A stretch of DNA of 64,000 nt from Pseudomonas endophytica (GCF_001411475.1 NZ_LLWH01000024.1:18013-82012), one strand, 5' to 3'. Counted from the stretch's first letter, positions 11,332 through 24,517 are shown. Translations and numbers: made by a program. The notes: generated from the letters alone by a model not told the origin.

Positions 11332-11640
11332 TCACTTGAAACGATGGATGTTCGACAGGTTCTTGTTAACATTGACGTTCTTACGGTACAGAAGCGCCAT
11401 TTTGCCGATAACCTGTACCAGGTCTGCTTTGCCAGCCTTGCAGAGTTCTGCGATGGTTTCTAGGCGGGACTCGCGATCCAGGATGTTGACTTTGATTTTA
11501 ATCAGCTCGTGATCGCCCAATGCGCGTTCGAGTTCGGCTAAAACACCTTCAGTCAAACCATTATCAGCCACAGTCAATACTGGTTTCAGATGGTGGCCAA
11601 TGGATTTGTACTGTTTCTTCTGCTCTTGAGTGAGCGGCAT
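11332..11640 (-). CDS. yhbY: YhbY, ribosome-associated RNA-binding protein (CRM domain)
   Basis: YhbY proteins have a single CRS1-YhbY (CRM) fold and associate with pre-50S ribosomal particles. The 102-residue protein is one such domain: MPLTQEQKKQYKSIGHHLKP, then VLTVADNGLTEGVLAELERAL, LIKIKVN, and a terminal IGKMALLYRK. The start ATG at 11640 is the only good one. It is divergent from rlmE, another 50S-maturation gene, with about 107 bases between the two starts, so their promoters must be packed in that gap. Confidence 0.93.
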   Translation of the reverse strand: MPLTQEQKKQYKSIGHHLKPVLTVADNGLTEGVLAELERALGDHELIKIKVNILDRESRLETIAELCKAGKADLVQVIGKMALLYRKNVNVNKNLSNIHRFK

Positions 11641-11747
11641 AATCTGACCCCTGTGTCTGATCTTGTAAAAAGCGGCGGCCAGTTTACCCGAGCGAGTCCG
11701 GGACCGCCCAGTTAATCACGACCCGTTTATATTTTTTGAGGTGGCCC

Positions 11748-12398
11748 GTGGCCCGTTCCAAGACTAGCCTTAACTGGCTTAAAGAGCATTTCAACGATCC
11801 GTACGTCAAAATGGCGCAAAAGGATGGGTATCGCTCGCGTGCAAGTTACAAGCTTCTGGAGATCCAGGAGCGTGATCGTTTGATTCGTCCAGGCATGACG
11901 GTGATTGACTTGGGTGCGGCTCCGGGTGGGTGGTCGCAGGTGACCAGTCGTCTGATCGGTGGTCAAGGACGTTTGATCGCCTCTGATATTCTGGAAATGG
12001 ACAGCATCCCGGATGTGACCTTTATTAAAGGTGACTTTACTGAGGACGCTGTACTGGAACAAATTCTCGAAGCTGTTGGAAATACGCAAGTAGACCTTGT
12101 GATTTCAGATATGGCCCCCAATATGAGTGGATTGGCCGCTGTAGATATGCCGCGAGCAATGTTCCTGTGTGAATTAGCACTGGATCTTGCCGGGCGTGTT
12201 CTGCGTCCAGGTGGTGATTTCTTGATCAAAGTCTTCCAGGGTGAAGGCTTCGATCAATACCACAAAGACATCCGCAAACTTTTTGATAAAGTGCAGATGC
12301 GCAAGCCGTCGTCATCACGAGACAGGTCTCGCGAGCAGTATTTGTTGGGGCGCGGCTTTCGTGGTATCGAGGGTTCGGCCAGCGATGAGCGCCTCTAA
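11748..12398 (+). CDS. rlmE: 23S rRNA (U2552-2'-O) methyltransferase RlmE/FtsJ
   Basis: RlmE methylates the ribose of U2552 in the A-loop of 23S rRNA late in 50S assembly. The 216-residue protein shows the SAM-binding motif DLGAAPGGW (54-62), the catalytic-core run [13 protein letters not shown], and the lysine-rich [14 protein letters not shown] segment. The start was placed at GTG 11748 ([15 protein letters not shown]), which has GAGGTGG upstream; a TTG 12 bases earlier would overlap that site. Next comes ftsH, as in E. coli and Pseudomonas. A terminator overlaps the 3' end. Confidence 0.96.
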   Translation: MARSKTSLNWLKEHFNDPYVKMAQKDGYRSRASYKLLEIQERDRLIRPGMTVIDLGAAPGGWSQVTSRLIGGQGRLIASDILEMDSIPDVTFIKGDFTEDAVLEQILEAVGNTQVDLVISDMAPNMSGLAAVDMPRAMFLCELALDLAGRVLRPGGDFLIKVFQGEGFDQYHKDIRKLFDKVQMRKPSSSRDRSREQYLLGRGFRGIEGSASDERL

Positions 12399-12418
12399 CC
12401 GAGGCGATAGTTTTTTTT
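12390..12418 (+). terminator. Terminator overlapping the rlmE stop
   Basis: CGCCTC (12390-12395) and GAGGCG (12401-12406) pair around the stop codon, followed by ATAG and eight T residues. It suggests that ftsH has its own promoter in the 160 bases that follow. Confidence 0.7.
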
Positions 12419-12579
12419 GTATCGCTTTACAGAACTGACATAACGAATATTGTGTAGTCAAGTTTCACAAAGGGTTACAGACGGAGCCTGCAAGGGTTGT
12501 AGGCAATGTAGTAAGTTATGCCGGTGAATATCATGCGAAGCACGCTTCAGTAGCGGGGCTTGCTTCAGAGGGTAGCTAA

Positions 12580-14499
<1,920 letters not shown>

Positions 14500-14507
14500 G
14501 GCTTGAA

Positions 14508-15359
14508 ATGACTTCTGTTCAGTCCCTGACCCGGTTGCCTTGCGGCAACCGGGTTCTTGATTTAACCCATACGCATGTTATGGGCATTCTCAATGTTACC
14601 CCTGACTCTTTCTCTGATGGTGGGCGCTATGCTCCGGCAGATGCGGCCTTACGCCATGCAGAGTCGATGGTGTTAGCGGGAGCGACCCTCATTGATGTAG
14701 GCGGTGAATCTACACGCCCAGGTGCTCGTGTCGTCCTGCCGCAGGAGGAGCTTGATCGAGTTGCTCCGGTAGTGGAGCGAATCAGTCGTGAACTAGATGT
14801 CATTATCTCGGTCGATACCTCCGCGCCAATCGTAATGACTGAAGTTGCACGCCTCGGTGCGGGGCTTATAAATGATGTTCGCTCTCTGCGTCGTGAAGGT
14901 GCTTTGCAGGCTGCTGCTGCCACTGGTTTGCCTGTGTGCTTGATGCACATGCTGGGCGAGCCGGGCGATATGCAGGATAATCCGCATTACGCTGATCTAG
15001 TTGGCGAGGTTTCAGCGTTTTTGGTTGAGCGCACTAAGCAATGTGTTGCTGCTGGTATCGCCGCAGACCGCATTGTGCTGGACCCGGGCTTCGGCTTTGC
15101 AAAAACACTGCAACACAACCTGAGTTTGTTTAAGCATATGGAGGCCCTGCACGCTTTGGGGGCACCGCTGCTGGTGGGTGTGTCGCGTAAAAGTATGATT
15201 GGTCAGACGTTGAATCGGCCCGTCACCGAGCGTTTGTATGGCAGCCTTGCGCTGGCAGCACTTGCCGTGACAAAAGGCGCGCGTATTTTGCGTGTCCATG
15301 ATGTGGCCGAAACGGTTGATGTGGTACGGATGATCGCAGCGGTAGAGTCCGCCGACTAA
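14508..15359 (+). CDS. folP: Dihydropteroate synthase
   Basis: FolP joins p-aminobenzoate to the pterin pyrophosphate in folate synthesis and is the sulfonamide target. The 283-residue protein carries both family signatures: [15 protein letters not shown] (about 25-39) and [16 protein letters not shown] (about 58-73), plus the later DPGFGFAKT and [10 protein letters not shown] loops. ATG 14508 lies eight bases after the ftsH stop. glmM follows 16 bases after folP, so ftsH-folP-glmM are likely one operon. Confidence 0.97.
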   Translation: MTSVQSLTRLPCGNRVLDLTHTHVMGILNVTPDSFSDGGRYAPADAALRHAESMVLAGATLIDVGGESTRPGARVVLPQEELDRVAPVVERISRELDVIISVDTSAPIVMTEVARLGAGLINDVRSLRREGALQAAAATGLPVCLMHMLGEPGDMQDNPHYADLVGEVSAFLVERTKQCVAAGIAADRIVLDPGFGFAKTLQHNLSLFKHMEALHALGAPLLVGVSRKSMIGQTLNRPVTERLYGSLALAALAVTKGARILRVHDVAETVDVVRMIAAVESAD

Positions 15360-15375
15360 GAATGATGGAGCACCT

Positions 15376-16713
15376 ATGACGAAGAAGTATTTTGGCACCG
15401 ACGGTATTCGTGGTCGGGTCGGCGTTTATCCTATTACCCCGGATTTTATGCTCAAGCTGGGTTGGGCTGCGGGCATGGCATTTCGAAGCATGGGTGCTTG
15501 CCGGATCTTGGTGGGTAAGGACACGCGTATTTCGGGTTACATGTTTGAGTCTGCCCTTGAGGCGGGTCTATCGGCTGCAGGCGCGGACGTCATGCTTCTG
15601 GGGCCCATGCCGACCCCTGCTATTGCTTACCTTACCCGAACCTTTCACGCCGAAGCGGGCATTGTGATTAGTGCTTCGCACAATCCTCATGACGATAACG
15701 GTATCAAGTTCTTCTCGGGTGAGGGCACCAAGCTCCCTGATGAAGTTGAGCTGATGATCGAGGAGTTGCTTGAGGCTCCAATGACGGTTGTCGACTCTGA
15801 CAAGCTGGGCAAGGTTTCGCGTATCAATGATGCATCCGGTCGTTACATCGAGTTTTGTAAAAGCAGTGTCCCAACTAGCACTAACTTTAGCGGCTTGAAA
15901 GTAGTGCTTGATTGCGCTCATGGCGCGACCTATAAGGTTGCGCCGAGCGTGTTTAAGGAGCTGGGCGCCAACGTCACGGTGTTATCGGCACAACCAAATG
16001 GCTTGAACATTAACGACAACTGTGGTTCGACTCATATGGAGTCATTGCAGGCGGCGGTCTTGGCTGAGCACGCGGACTTGGGGATTGCCTTCGATGGTGA
16101 CGGTGACCGAGTGCTGATGGTTGACCATACCGGGGCCATTGTTGATGGTGATGAGCTGCTGTTCATTATTGCCCGCGACTTGCATGAGCGCGGCAAGCTG
16201 CAAGGGGGCGTGGTTGGTACGCTGATGAGCAATCTGGGGCTTGAGCTAGCACTGGCTGACCTTAGCATTCCATTTGTACGGGCTGGTGTGGGCGATCGCT
16301 ATGTGATTGCAGATCTACAAGAGCGTGACTGGCAAGTGGGCGGCGAAAACTCTGGGCATATCGTTTGCTTCCAGCACACCACAACGGGTGACGCGCTTCT
16401 TGCGGCGCTGCAAGCGTTGTTGGCGTTGCGTCGCCGAGGTGAAAGCCTGGCTCAAGCGCGCCAGGCACTGCGCAAATGTCCGCAAGTGCTTCTGAACGTT
16501 CGTTTTGGCGGTGATAACAATCCGGTTGAGCACCCTGCAGTCAAGGAGGCGTGCGCGCGCGTTACTGAGGCTATGAACGGCCGTGGGCGGGTATTGCTGC
16601 GCAAGTCCGGCACTGAGCCGTTGGTGCGGGTGATGGTTGAAGGTGACGACGAAATCATGGTTCGCGGCTATGCAGAAGAGCTGACAAAGCTAGTAAGTGA
16701 AGTTTGTGCCTGA
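15376..16713 (+). CDS. glmM: Phosphoglucosamine mutase
   Basis: GlmM converts glucosamine-6-phosphate to glucosamine-1-phosphate on the way to UDP-GlcNAc for cell wall and LPS. The 445-residue protein has the family start [10 protein letters not shown], the phosphorylated serine in [11 protein letters not shown] (Ser101), the metal-binding loop DGDGDR, the sugar-binding GGENSGH, and the C-terminal phosphate site [17 protein letters not shown] 15376 has GGAG upstream. It follows folP and precedes tpiA, the usual Pseudomonas order. Confidence 0.97.
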   Translation: MTKKYFGTDGIRGRVGVYPITPDFMLKLGWAAGMAFRSMGACRILVGKDTRISGYMFESALEAGLSAAGADVMLLGPMPTPAIAYLTRTFHAEAGIVISASHNPHDDNGIKFFSGEGTKLPDEVELMIEELLEAPMTVVDSDKLGKVSRINDASGRYIEFCKSSVPTSTNFSGLKVVLDCAHGATYKVAPSVFKELGANVTVLSAQPNGLNINDNCGSTHMESLQAAVLAEHADLGIAFDGDGDRVLMVDHTGAIVDGDELLFIIARDLHERGKLQGGVVGTLMSNLGLELALADLSIPFVRAGVGDRYVIADLQERDWQVGGENSGHIVCFQHTTTGDALLAALQALLALRRRGESLAQARQALRKCPQVLLNVRFGGDNNPVEHPAVKEACARVTEAMNGRGRVLLRKSGTEPLVRVMVEGDDEIMVRGYAEELTKLVSEVCA

Positions 16714-16779
16714 TTTCGGCTTGCAAGCGTTGATTTGGTTGGGTAACATCTGCGCCCACTTTGACCGACGAGGTAAAGC

Positions 16780-17535
16780 ATGCGTCGCACTATGGTAGCT
16801 GGTAACTGGAAGATGCACGGTACCCGCGCCAGCGTCGCTGAGCTGATCGATGGTCTGCGTAATCTGAACTTGCCGAAAGATGTTGAGATTGCAGTATTCC
16901 CGTCTGAATTGTTTATTGATCGTGTAATCAATGGCTTGGAAGATGCGCCTATTTTGGTTGGTGCTCAGGATGCTGCAATTGAATCGAAGCAAGGTGCGCT
17001 GACTGGGGAGATATCTCCTGAGCAGTTAGTGGGTGCGGGTTGCAAATTTGTGTTGATAGGGCACTCTGAGCGACGCCTGATTTTGGGTGAATCGAACGAG
17101 ACGCTAAATCGTAAGTTTGCAGCTGCTCAAGCTTCTGGCTTAACGCCAGTGTTGTGCATAGGGGAAACTCTTGAGCAACGAGAAGCAGGGCAAACGCTTG
17201 AGGTTGTTGAGCGTCAACTGAACGCTGTTATTGATGAGTTCGGTATTGATGTGTTGGCAAGCGCAGTGATTGCATACGAGCCGGTCTGGGCTATTGGTAC
17301 TGGGCTGACTGCAACACCGCAGCAAGCGCAAGATGTGCATGCGGCCATTCGCGCACAACTGGCGCAGAAGAATCCTGAGGTGGCACAAGGTGTGCGGCTT
17401 CTATACGGCGGCAGCGTGAAGGCGGCCAATGCGGTCGAACTGTTCAGCATGCCGGATATCGATGGGGGGCTCATTGGTGGGGCTTCCCTGAATGCAGATG
17501 AGTTCGGTGCGATTTGTCGCGCCGCGGGAAACTGA
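16780..17535 (+). CDS. tpiA: Triosephosphate isomerase
   Basis: TpiA interconverts dihydroxyacetone phosphate and glyceraldehyde-3-phosphate. The 251-residue barrel has the catalytic His95 in GHSERR, catalytic Glu167 in [11 protein letters not shown], and the phosphate-binding [10 protein letters not shown] 16780 follows a GAGGTAAAGC site. The start is 66 bases after glmM and the stop is five bases before secG, the tpiA-secG pair being conserved in Pseudomonas. Confidence 0.97.
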   Translation: MRRTMVAGNWKMHGTRASVAELIDGLRNLNLPKDVEIAVFPSELFIDRVINGLEDAPILVGAQDAAIESKQGALTGEISPEQLVGAGCKFVLIGHSERRLILGESNETLNRKFAAAQASGLTPVLCIGETLEQREAGQTLEVVERQLNAVIDEFGIDVLASAVIAYEPVWAIGTGLTATPQQAQDVHAAIRAQLAQKNPEVAQGVRLLYGGSVKAANAVELFSMPDIDGGLIGGASLNADEFGAICRAAGN

Positions 17536-17539
17536 GAAA

Positions 17540-17923
17540 ATGCTGGAAACAGTCGTAGTGGTTTTTCATCTGTTGGCTGCATTGGGTGTAATTACCCTGG
17601 TATTGCTGCAACAGGGTAAAGGTGCGGATGCTGGAGCATCTTTCGGGGCAGGTGCATCAAATACTGTGTTCGGAAGCCAAGGTTCCTCTACCTTTCTTAG
17701 TAAGTTTACTGCTATACTTGCCGCAGGTTTTTTCATAACCAGCTTGGGGTTAGGTTACTTTGCTAAAGAGAAAGCTCATGAGCTGACTCAAGTAGGTTTG
17801 CCAGATCCAGCAGTGTTAGAAGCGCCAAAGCAAAAGCCGGCTTCAGATGATGTACCGGTGCTTAATGAGCAAAAGTCGGCTACTCCAGCGACTGACGTAC
17901 CTCCAGCTCAAGAGCAAAAGTAA
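17540..17923 (+). CDS. secG: SecG, protein-export membrane subunit
   Basis: SecG is a small subunit of the SecYEG translocon that assists SecA-driven export. The true start is ATG 17540 ([15 protein letters not shown]); the same frame is open upstream within tpiA but that part is not SecG. The 127-residue protein has two membrane helices (about 3-22 and 53-74) around the conserved [17 protein letters not shown] loop and GSQGS segment. The C-terminal tail of about 45 residues is charged and proline-rich, and variable in the family. The tRNA-Leu gene follows 29 bases downstream, as in other pseudomonads. Confidence 0.95.
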   Translation: MLETVVVVFHLLAALGVITLVLLQQGKGADAGASFGAGASNTVFGSQGSSTFLSKFTAILAAGFFITSLGLGYFAKEKAHELTQVGLPDPAVLEAPKQKPASDDVPVLNEQKSATPATDVPPAQEQK

Positions 17924-17952
17924 AACGGGTTTCAAGAAGTAACTGTAGTATT

Positions 17953-18038
17953 GCCGAGGTGGTGGAATTGGTAGACACGCAACCTTGAGGTGGTTGTGCC
18001 CATAGGGTGTAGGGGTTCGAGTCCCCTTCTCGGTACCA
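17953..18038 (+). tRNA. tRNA-Leu (GAG)
   Basis: A complete 86-base class II tRNA. GCCGAGG pairs with TCTCGGT (with G-U at both ends of the acceptor), the anticodon loop TTGAGGT sits between CAACC and GGTTG with anticodon GAG at 17987-17989, a variable arm follows, the T loop is TTCGAGT, and CCA is encoded. It reads CUC/CUU leucine codons. Confidence 0.97.
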
Positions 18039-18050
18039 ATTATCAAGAAT

Positions 18051-18072
18051 GCCCGCAGTTGCGGGCTTTCTT
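18051..18072 (+). terminator. Hairpin after tRNA-Leu
   Basis: GCCCGC/GCGGGC with an AGTT loop (18051-18066) followed by TTTCTT. It lies 12 bases after the tRNA and could end its transcript or mark a processing point. Confidence 0.7.
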
Positions 18073-18134
18073 GTATGTGGAAGGCTGGATTGACCCTGAA
18101 AAGGATCGACCGTATACTTCCGCTCCAGCTTTGT

Positions 18135-18211
<77 letters not shown>

Positions 18212-18221
18212 GTTTTAGCGG

Positions 18222-18247
18222 AGCCCCTTATTCAGGGGCTTTTTGTT
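18222..18247 (+). terminator. Terminator after tRNA-fMet
   Basis: AGCCCCT (18222-18228) and AGGGGCT (18234-18240) with a TATTC loop, followed by TTTTGTT. A standard intrinsic terminator 11 bases after the tRNA. Confidence 0.8.
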
Positions 18248-18290
18248 AACTGGACACTTTATAACGTCGATATTCAACGGCGTTTCAGAG

Positions 18291-18316
18291 ATGGGCGATA
18301 CGCCCATTTTTCATTT
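18291..18316 (+). terminator. Terminator-like hairpin in rimP leader
   Basis: ATGGGCG (18291-18297) and CGCCCAT (18301-18307) with a 3-base loop, followed by TTTTCATTTT. It is the second terminator between tRNA-fMet and rimP and ends about 40 bases before the rimP start. This position suggests partial termination or attenuation of the rimP-nusA-infB message. Confidence 0.6.
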
Positions 18317-18352
18317 TGCACAGCATGCACAAACATGCACTAGGGGGTTCAG

Positions 18353-18811
18353 GTGTCGAGCAAGCTAGAAGAGTTGCAGGCCTTGTTGGCCCCGGTGGTC
18401 GTGGCCCTTGGCTATGAATGCTGGGGTATTGAATTTTCGGCTCAGGGCCGCCATTCAATGTTGCGTGTGTATATCGACAAGGAAGGCGGCGTGTTGGTGG
18501 ATGACTGCGCAATTGTCAGTCGTCAAATCAGCGGCGTCCTGGATGTCGAAGATCCTATCGCTGTTGAATACACCCTTGAAGTTTCCTCTCCTGGCATGGA
18601 ACGCCCACTGTTCACCCTTGAGCAGTTTGCCCAGTTTGTCGGTGAGCAAGTAAAGATCAAGCTGCGTTCTCCTTTCGAGGGGCGACGCAACTTTCAGGGC
18701 CTTCTGCGCGGCGTAGAGGAGCAGGACATCGTGGTGCAAGTTGATGATCACGAGTTCTTGTTGCCGATCGATATGATCGACAAGGCCAACATTATTCCCA
18801 GTTTTGACTGA
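18353..18811 (+). CDS. rimP: Ribosome maturation factor RimP
   Basis: RimP assists 30S subunit maturation. The 152-residue protein has the family pattern: an N-terminal domain with [11 protein letters not shown] and [22 protein letters not shown], then [11 protein letters not shown], and a C-terminal SH3-like barrel. The start is GTG 18353, preceded by AGGGGG; no ATG fits. It opens the conserved rimP-nusA-infB-rbfA-truB-rpsO-pnp series, with nusA 47 bases downstream. Confidence 0.96.
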   Translation: MSSKLEELQALLAPVVVALGYECWGIEFSAQGRHSMLRVYIDKEGGVLVDDCAIVSRQISGVLDVEDPIAVEYTLEVSSPGMERPLFTLEQFAQFVGEQVKIKLRSPFEGRRNFQGLLRGVEEQDIVVQVDDHEFLLPIDMIDKANIIPSFD

Positions 18812-18858
18812 GACGCGGATCCCGCGGATCCAATGGCTTGCGAAAGGCGAGGCGTACG

Positions 18859-20340
18859 ATGAGCAAAGAAGTACTGCTGGTTGTTGAGTCGGTGTCCAAT
18901 GAAAAGGGCGTACCGGCAAACGTAATTTTTGAAGCGCTGGAGCTGGCTCTGGCCACCGCTACCAAAAAGCGTTTTGAGGACGAAGTCGATCTGCGTGTGG
19001 AAATCAACCGCCACACCGGTAACTATGAGACTTTCCGTCGCTGGGCTGTGGTCGAAGACGAAGATCTGGATGATCCAGCAATCGAGTTGGCTGTAGACCA
19101 AGCACAGGCAAAACGGCCAGGCGCGGTAGCCGGCGATATTATCGAAGAGAAAATTGATTCTATCGAGTTCGGTCGGATTGCTGCACAAACGGCCAAACAG
19201 GTTATTGTGCAAAAAGTCCGCGAAGCTGAGCGTGCTCAAGTAGTCGATGCCTATCGCGAGCGTTTGGGCGAAATCATTTCTGGCACTGTTAAAAAAGTAA
19301 CGCGCGATAACGTGATCGTTGACTTGGGTAACAACGCAGAAGCGTTGCTGGCCCGTGAAGACATCATTTCGCGTGAGACTTTCCGTGTTGGCGTACGCCT
19401 TCGCGCATTGTTGAAAGAAATTCGTACTGAGAACCGTGGCCCTCAGCTGATTCTGTCGCGTACTGCGCCAGAGATGTTGATCGAGCTGTTCCGTATCGAA
19501 GTTCCAGAGATCTCTGAAGGTCTGATCGAAGTGATGGCAGCCTCCCGCGATCCGGGATCACGCGCTAAAATAGCCGTTCGCTCCAAAGACAAACGCATTG
19601 ATCCGCAAGGTGCTTGCATTGGTATGCGTGGTTCACGCGTTCAAGCAGTATCCGGCGAATTGGGCGGAGAGCGAGTGGATATCGTCCTTTGGGACGACAA
19701 CCCGGCGCAGTTCGTGATTAACGCGATGTCGCCAGCAGAAGTAGCCGCAATTATTGTCGACGAAGATGCCCATGCTATGGACATCGCCGTTGGCGCAGAC
19801 AATCTGGCCCAGGCGATTGGTCGCGGCGGTCAGAACGTACGTTTGGCTAGCCAGTTGACTGGTTGGACCTTGAACGTGATGACTGAATCAGACATCCAGG
19901 CTAAGCAGCAAGCAGAAACCGGCGACATCTTGCGCAACTTCATCGAAGAGTTGGAAGTTGATGAAGAGTTGGCGCAGGTGCTGGTTGATGAAGGCTTCAC
20001 CAGCCTGGAAGAGATTGCCTACGTACCGGTGGAAGAAATGCTCAACATCGACGGCTTTGACGAAGATATCGTCAACGAGCTTCGCGCTCGGGCCAAGGAT
20101 CGTTTGTTGACTAAAGCCATCGCTACTGAGGAAAAGCTGGCAGACGCCCATCCGGCCGAAGACCTACTCTCGCTTGAGGGTATGGACAAGGATTTGGCGA
20201 TGGAACTGGCGGTGCGCGGCGTAATTACCCGCGAAGACCTGGCCGAGCAGTCTATTGACGACCTGCTCGACATCGACGGCATTGACGATGATCGTGCCGG
20301 CAAGTTGATCATGGCCGCCCGAGCCCATTGGTTCGAGTAA
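18859..20340 (+). CDS. nusA: Transcription termination/antitermination factor NusA
   Basis: NusA binds RNA polymerase and nascent RNA, controlling pausing, termination and rRNA antitermination. The 493-residue protein (ATG 18859, [19 protein letters not shown]; the open frame upstream is not used) has the N-terminal RNAP-binding domain, an S1 domain (about 130-200), two KH domains (about 225-345, with GxxG-like loops in [11 protein letters not shown] and [12 protein letters not shown]), and two acidic C-terminal repeats (about 360-493) typical of gamma-proteobacterial NusA. infB follows 27 bases later. Confidence 0.97.
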   Translation: MSKEVLLVVESVSNEKGVPANVIFEALELALATATKKRFEDEVDLRVEINRHTGNYETFRRWAVVEDEDLDDPAIELAVDQAQAKRPGAVAGDIIEEKIDSIEFGRIAAQTAKQVIVQKVREAERAQVVDAYRERLGEIISGTVKKVTRDNVIVDLGNNAEALLAREDIISRETFRVGVRLRALLKEIRTENRGPQLILSRTAPEMLIELFRIEVPEISEGLIEVMAASRDPGSRAKIAVRSKDKRIDPQGACIGMRGSRVQAVSGELGGERVDIVLWDDNPAQFVINAMSPAEVAAIIVDEDAHAMDIAVGADNLAQAIGRGGQNVRLASQLTGWTLNVMTESDIQAKQQAETGDILRNFIEELEVDEELAQVLVDEGFTSLEEIAYVPVEEMLNIDGFDEDIVNELRARAKDRLLTKAIATEEKLADAHPAEDLLSLEGMDKDLAMELAVRGVITREDLAEQSIDDLLDIDGIDDDRAGKLIMAARAHWFE

Positions 20341-20367
20341 TTAGGCGCGGCCTGAGGAGAGAAATGC

Positions 20368-22878
20368 ATGACGCAAGTCACGGTGAAACAACTGGCCGAT
20401 GAGGTCAAAACACCGGTGGAGCGCCTGTTGCAGCAGATGCGTGAGGCAGGTCTGCCGCACACCGCCGCCGAGCAGAATGTGACCGACAGTGAGAAGCAAG
20501 CTTTGCTGACTCACCTGAAAAGCAGCCACAAGGCTAAAGTGGAAGAACCGCGCAAAATCACTTTGCAGCGTAAAACCACCAGCACCCTGCGTGTTGCTGG
20601 AAGCAAAAGCATTAGCGTTGAAGTACGCAAGAAGAAAGTCTTCGTACAACAAAGCCCGGAAGAAATTGAAGCCGAGCGCAAGCGTGAGCTGGATGAACGC
20701 CGTGCAGTAGAAAATGCTGCGCGTCAAAAAGCTGATGAAGAGTCCAAGCGGCGCGCCGAAGAAGAAGCGCGTCGTCAGCCTGCGGCTGCTCCGACGCCAG
20801 CCCCGGCTGCCCCTGCACCTGTACAGGCTGCACCGGTAGCCGCGCCTGCACCAGCAGCGCCGGCTCCTGCGGCGGATACTCGTAAGCGTGATGAACAGCG
20901 CCGCCCAGACAAGCCACGTGCTGACGATAACAATCGTCGCGGTAGCGGTGATGGCGAACGCAAAAACGCGCCGCATCGTGCGTCTGTTAAAGAAAAAGCG
21001 CCTGCTCCTCGCGTTGCTCCTCGCACTTCCGACGAAGAAAGCGACAGCTTCCGTCGCGGTGGTCGTGGCAAGAGCAAGCTGAAGAAGCGCAATGCTCACG
21101 GTTTCCAGAGCCCAACCGGTCCTGTCGTTCGTGATGTACAAATCGGCGAAACCATCACTGTCGGCGATTTGGCTGCACAGATGTCGGTTAAGGCTGCCGA
21201 AGTTATCAAGTTCATGTTCAAGCTGGGCACTCCAGCCACCATCAACCAGGTACTGGATCAGGAAACTGCTCAACTGGTTGCTGAAGAGCTGGGCCACAAA
21301 GTAACGCTGGTTAGTGACAACGCTTTGGAAGACTCCTTGGCCGAGTCCCTGAAGTTCGAAGGCGAGTCGTTCTCCCGTGCACCGGTTGTGACCGTAATGG
21401 GTCACGTTGACCACGGTAAAACGTCCCTGCTCGACTACATTCGTCGCGCCAAGGTAGCGGCTGGCGAAGCTGGTGGTATTACTCAGCACATCGGTGCTTA
21501 CCACGTTGAAACCGAGCGCGGTATGGTCACCTTCCTCGACACCCCAGGTCACGCTGCGTTTACTGCAATGCGTGCCCGTGGTGCCAAGGCAACTGACATC
21601 GTGATTCTGGTTGTTGCTGCAGACGACGGCGTAATGCCGCAAACCATCGAAGCTGTTCAGCATGCGAAAGCTGCTGGCGTGCCGCTGGTGGTTGCAGTGA
21701 ACAAAATCGACAAGCCAGGTTCTGACCTTGATCGTATCCGTAGCGAACTGTCCGTTCACGGCGTGACGTCGGAAGAGTGGGGTGGTGACACGCCGTTTGT
21801 TCCGGTTTCGGCGAAAATGGGTACTGGCGTTGACGAGTTGCTCGAAGCCGTATTGCTGCAAGCTGAAGTTCTGGAACTCAAAGCCACTCCATCGGCTCCA
21901 GGCCGTGGTGTCGTCGTTGAGTCCCGTCTGGACAAAGGCCGTGGCCCTGTTGCGACTGTTCTGGTTCAGGACGGTACTTTGCGCCAAGGCGACATGGTAC
22001 TGGTCGGTTCCAACTACGGCCGTATTCGCGCCATGCTCGATGAGAACGGCAAGGCTATTAAAGAAGCCGGCCCTTCGATTCCAGTCGAAATTCTCGGTTT
22101 GGACGGTACGCCAGATGCTGGCGACGAAATGAGCGTAATGACCGACGAGAAGAAGGCGCGTGAAGTTGCCCTGTTCCGTCAAGGCAAGTTCCGTGAAGTT
22201 AAACTGGCGCGTGCTCACGCAGGCAAGCTGGAAAACATCTTCGAGAACATGGGTCAAGAAGAGAAGAAGACGCTTAACATCGTCCTCAAATCTGACGTTC
22301 GTGGTTCGTTGGAAGCTCTGCAGGGCGCGTTAAGCGGCTTGGGTAACGACGAAGTGCAAGTGCGTGTAGTGGGCGGCGGCGTCGGTGGTATCACCGAAAG
22401 CGACGCTAACTTGGCACTGGCTTCCAACGCTGTATTGTTCGGCTTCAACGTGCGTGCTGATGCTGGTGCTCGCAAGATTGTCGAGCAAGAAGGCTTGGAC
22501 ATGCGTTACTACAACGTCATCTACGACATCATCGAAGACGTCAAGAAAGCCCTTACCGGCATGCTTGGCAGCGACGTTCGGGAGAACATCCTGGGTATCG
22601 CTGAAGTCCGCGACGTGTTCCGTTCGCCGAAGTTTGGTGCGATCGCAGGTTGCATGGTGTTGGAAGGTGTTGTTCACCGTAACCGTCCAATCCGTGTACT
22701 GCGCGACGACATCGTTATCTTCGAAGGCGAGCTGGAATCCCTGCGTCGCTTCAAGGATGACGCTGCTGAAGTGCGTGCTGGCATGGAATGCGGTATCGGC
22801 GTCAAGAGCTACAATGACGTCAAAGTCGGCGACAAAATCGAAGTGTTCGAGAAGGTCCAGGTTGCTCGCAGCCTCTAA
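20368..22878 (+). CDS. infB: Translation initiation factor IF-2
   Basis: IF-2 is the GTPase that brings fMet-tRNA to the 30S subunit and promotes subunit joining. The 836-residue protein has an N-terminal IF2_N domain (about 1-50), a long charged and Ala/Pro-rich linker (about 90-250), a second IF2_N-like domain (about 255-315), the G domain with GHVDHGKT (345-352), DTPGHAAF and NKID, and C-terminal domains ending in the fMet-tRNA-binding C2. ATG 20368 follows TGAGGAGAG. Shorter forms from internal starts are known in the family; I did not assign one here. Confidence 0.97.
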   Translation: MTQVTVKQLADEVKTPVERLLQQMREAGLPHTAAEQNVTDSEKQALLTHLKSSHKAKVEEPRKITLQRKTTSTLRVAGSKSISVEVRKKKVFVQQSPEEIEAERKRELDERRAVENAARQKADEESKRRAEEEARRQPAAAPTPAPAAPAPVQAAPVAAPAPAAPAPAADTRKRDEQRRPDKPRADDNNRRGSGDGERKNAPHRASVKEKAPAPRVAPRTSDEESDSFRRGGRGKSKLKKRNAHGFQSPTGPVVRDVQIGETITVGDLAAQMSVKAAEVIKFMFKLGTPATINQVLDQETAQLVAEELGHKVTLVSDNALEDSLAESLKFEGESFSRAPVVTVMGHVDHGKTSLLDYIRRAKVAAGEAGGITQHIGAYHVETERGMVTFLDTPGHAAFTAMRARGAKATDIVILVVAADDGVMPQTIEAVQHAKAAGVPLVVAVNKIDKPGSDLDRIRSELSVHGVTSEEWGGDTPFVPVSAKMGTGVDELLEAVLLQAEVLELKATPSAPGRGVVVESRLDKGRGPVATVLVQDGTLRQGDMVLVGSNYGRIRAMLDENGKAIKEAGPSIPVEILGLDGTPDAGDEMSVMTDEKKAREVALFRQGKFREVKLARAHAGKLENIFENMGQEEKKTLNIVLKSDVRGSLEALQGALSGLGNDEVQVRVVGGGVGGITESDANLALASNAVLFGFNVRADAGARKIVEQEGLDMRYYNVIYDIIEDVKKALTGMLGSDVRENILGIAEVRDVFRSPKFGAIAGCMVLEGVVHRNRPIRVLRDDIVIFEGELESLRRFKDDAAEVRAGMECGIGVKSYNDVKVGDKIEVFEKVQVARSL

Positions 22879-22901
22879 ATCGCGAGCCTCAAGAGCAAGG
22901 A

Positions 22902-22984
22902 CGAGCCATAGCCTGCAAATGCTATGTGCTCGCCCCTGACTCTAAACGCAACGCCCGGTCCGGCTTCTGTCTGGCCGGGCGTTT
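22902..22984 (+). terminator. Two hairpins between infB and rbfA
   Basis: The first is CGAGC-CATAGC paired with GCTATG-GCTCG (22902-22932). The second is AACGCCCGG paired with CCGGGCGTT (22950-22958 with 22975-22983). The second is GC-rich and terminator-like but its tail is only GTTTGCC, so it is more likely a partial terminator or a processing site within the operon. Confidence 0.5.
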
Positions 22985-23036
22985 GCCGCTTTCAGAACGC
23001 ATGGGTTTCCCATGGGTGAGTAACAGGTAACAAGAC

Positions 23037-23435
23037 ATGGCAAAAGAATATAGCCGTACCCAACGTATCGGCGATCAGATGCAGCGCGAGCTGGCGCAGC
23101 TGATCCGTCGTGAAGTGAAAGACCCGCGTGTGGGGCTGGTCACCATTACTGCAGTTGAAGTGAGCCGTGACGTCGGTCATGCCAAAATCTTTATCACCGT
23201 AATGGGTCAAGACAACGCAGAAGAAATTGCTCAGAGCATCAAAGTTTTGAACGCCGCTGCTGGCTTTTTGCGTATGCAACTGGCACGTGAAATGAAATTG
23301 CGCAGCGTTCCTCAGTTGCACTTTCACTATGACGAAAGCGTTGTGCGTGGTGCTCACTTGTCCGCTTTGATCGAGCGTGCAGTCGCTGAGGATAACCAGC
23401 ACGATACCTCTGCTCCTGAAGACACCAAGGAGTAA
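23037..23435 (+). CDS. rbfA: Ribosome-binding factor A
   Basis: RbfA binds the 30S subunit and helps 16S rRNA maturation, notably in the cold. The 132-residue protein is a single KH-like domain: [32 protein letters not shown] at the start, then the [16 protein letters not shown] strand and the [13 protein letters not shown] end, with a short acidic tail. ATG 23037 follows GGTAACAAG. truB begins three bases after its stop, so the two are translationally linked. Confidence 0.96.
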   Translation: MAKEYSRTQRIGDQMQRELAQLIRREVKDPRVGLVTITAVEVSRDVGHAKIFITVMGQDNAEEIAQSIKVLNAAAGFLRMQLAREMKLRSVPQLHFHYDESVVRGAHLSALIERAVAEDNQHDTSAPEDTKE

Positions 23436-23438
23436 GCG

Positions 23439-24356
23439 GTGGCTCAGGTCAAGCGTATCCGTCGTAACGTCAGCGGCATTATCCTGCTCGATAAACCGCT
23501 TGGATTTACCTCCAATGCGGCCCTGCAGAAAGTCCGCTGGCTGCTTAATGCTGAGAAAGCAGGGCACACCGGCAGCCTCGATCCATTGGCCAGCGGTGTA
23601 TTGCCACTGTGCTTTGGCGAAGCCACCAAGTTTTCGCAATACCTGCTCGATTCGGACAAGGGTTACGAAACCCTGATGCAATTGGGCAAAACCACCAGTA
23701 CAGCGGATGCCGAGGGTGAAGTTTTACTCACGCGTCCAGTGACCGTTGGTCGCGCCGATATCGAAGCTGTTTTGCCTAAATTCCGTGGGCAAATCAGTCA
23801 GATACCGCCGATGTACTCGGCACTTAAGCGTGATGGTCAGCCTCTTTATAAGTTGGCCCGTGCGGGTGAAGTGGTGGAGCGCGAACCGCGTTCTGTTACT
23901 ATTACTCGCCTCGAATTACTGGCCAGTGAAGACGATACAGCGCGATTGTCCGTTGACTGCACCAAAGGCACCTATATTCGTACCCTCGTGGAAGATATCG
24001 GTGAAGAGCTAGGGTGCGGAGCCTACGTTGCACAATTGCGTCGTACCCAAGCCGGACCTTTCAGCTTGGCGCAAACCGTTACGCTGGAAGAGTTGGAAGC
24101 CGTACACGCAGAAGGCGGTAACGAAGCAGTTGATCGCTTCTTGATGCCATCGGACAGCGGTTTGCTGGACTGGCCGTTACTGCACTTTTCGGAAGCCAGC
24201 GCGTTCTATTGGCTCAATGGCCAGCCAGTACGCGCGCCTGATGCACCGAAGTTCGGTATGGTGCGGGTGCAAGATCACAACGGTCGCTTTATCGGTATCG
24301 GTGAAGTGAGCGAAGACGGGCGCATCGCGCCGCGTCGACTGATTCGGTCAGAATGA
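23439..24356 (+). CDS. truB: tRNA pseudouridine-55 synthase TruB
   Basis: TruB makes pseudouridine at position 55 of the T loop in tRNAs. The 305-residue protein has the catalytic aspartate D48 in [12 protein letters not shown], the [30 protein letters not shown] segment, and a C-terminal PUA-like part. GTG 23439 is three bases after rbfA; AAGGAG within the rbfA end serves as its binding site. rpsO follows after 161 bases, in the usual order. Confidence 0.96.
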   Translation: MAQVKRIRRNVSGIILLDKPLGFTSNAALQKVRWLLNAEKAGHTGSLDPLASGVLPLCFGEATKFSQYLLDSDKGYETLMQLGKTTSTADAEGEVLLTRPVTVGRADIEAVLPKFRGQISQIPPMYSALKRDGQPLYKLARAGEVVEREPRSVTITRLELLASEDDTARLSVDCTKGTYIRTLVEDIGEELGCGAYVAQLRRTQAGPFSLAQTVTLEELEAVHAEGGNEAVDRFLMPSDSGLLDWPLLHFSEASAFYWLNGQPVRAPDAPKFGMVRVQDHNGRFIGIGEVSEDGRIAPRRLIRSE

Positions 24357-24517
24357 CCGGAGCAGGACGGTTCTGGGTTAATAGCCTTGAGCCGTACTGG
24401 AAAGAGGGTGGCTGTTATTAGGCACGGTCACATCTCACTTTTAAATACGAGGATTTGTCCTCGGCCTATTGGATCTGTCTTGCTTGCAAGCAGACCCCTA
24501 ATGAAAGGAAATGCCTC

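Noticed and set aside
20341..22257. 638-codon frame opposite infB
   Set aside because: The infB frame on the plus strand is unmistakable IF-2; the opposite frame is a product of codon bias and encodes no recognisable domain.
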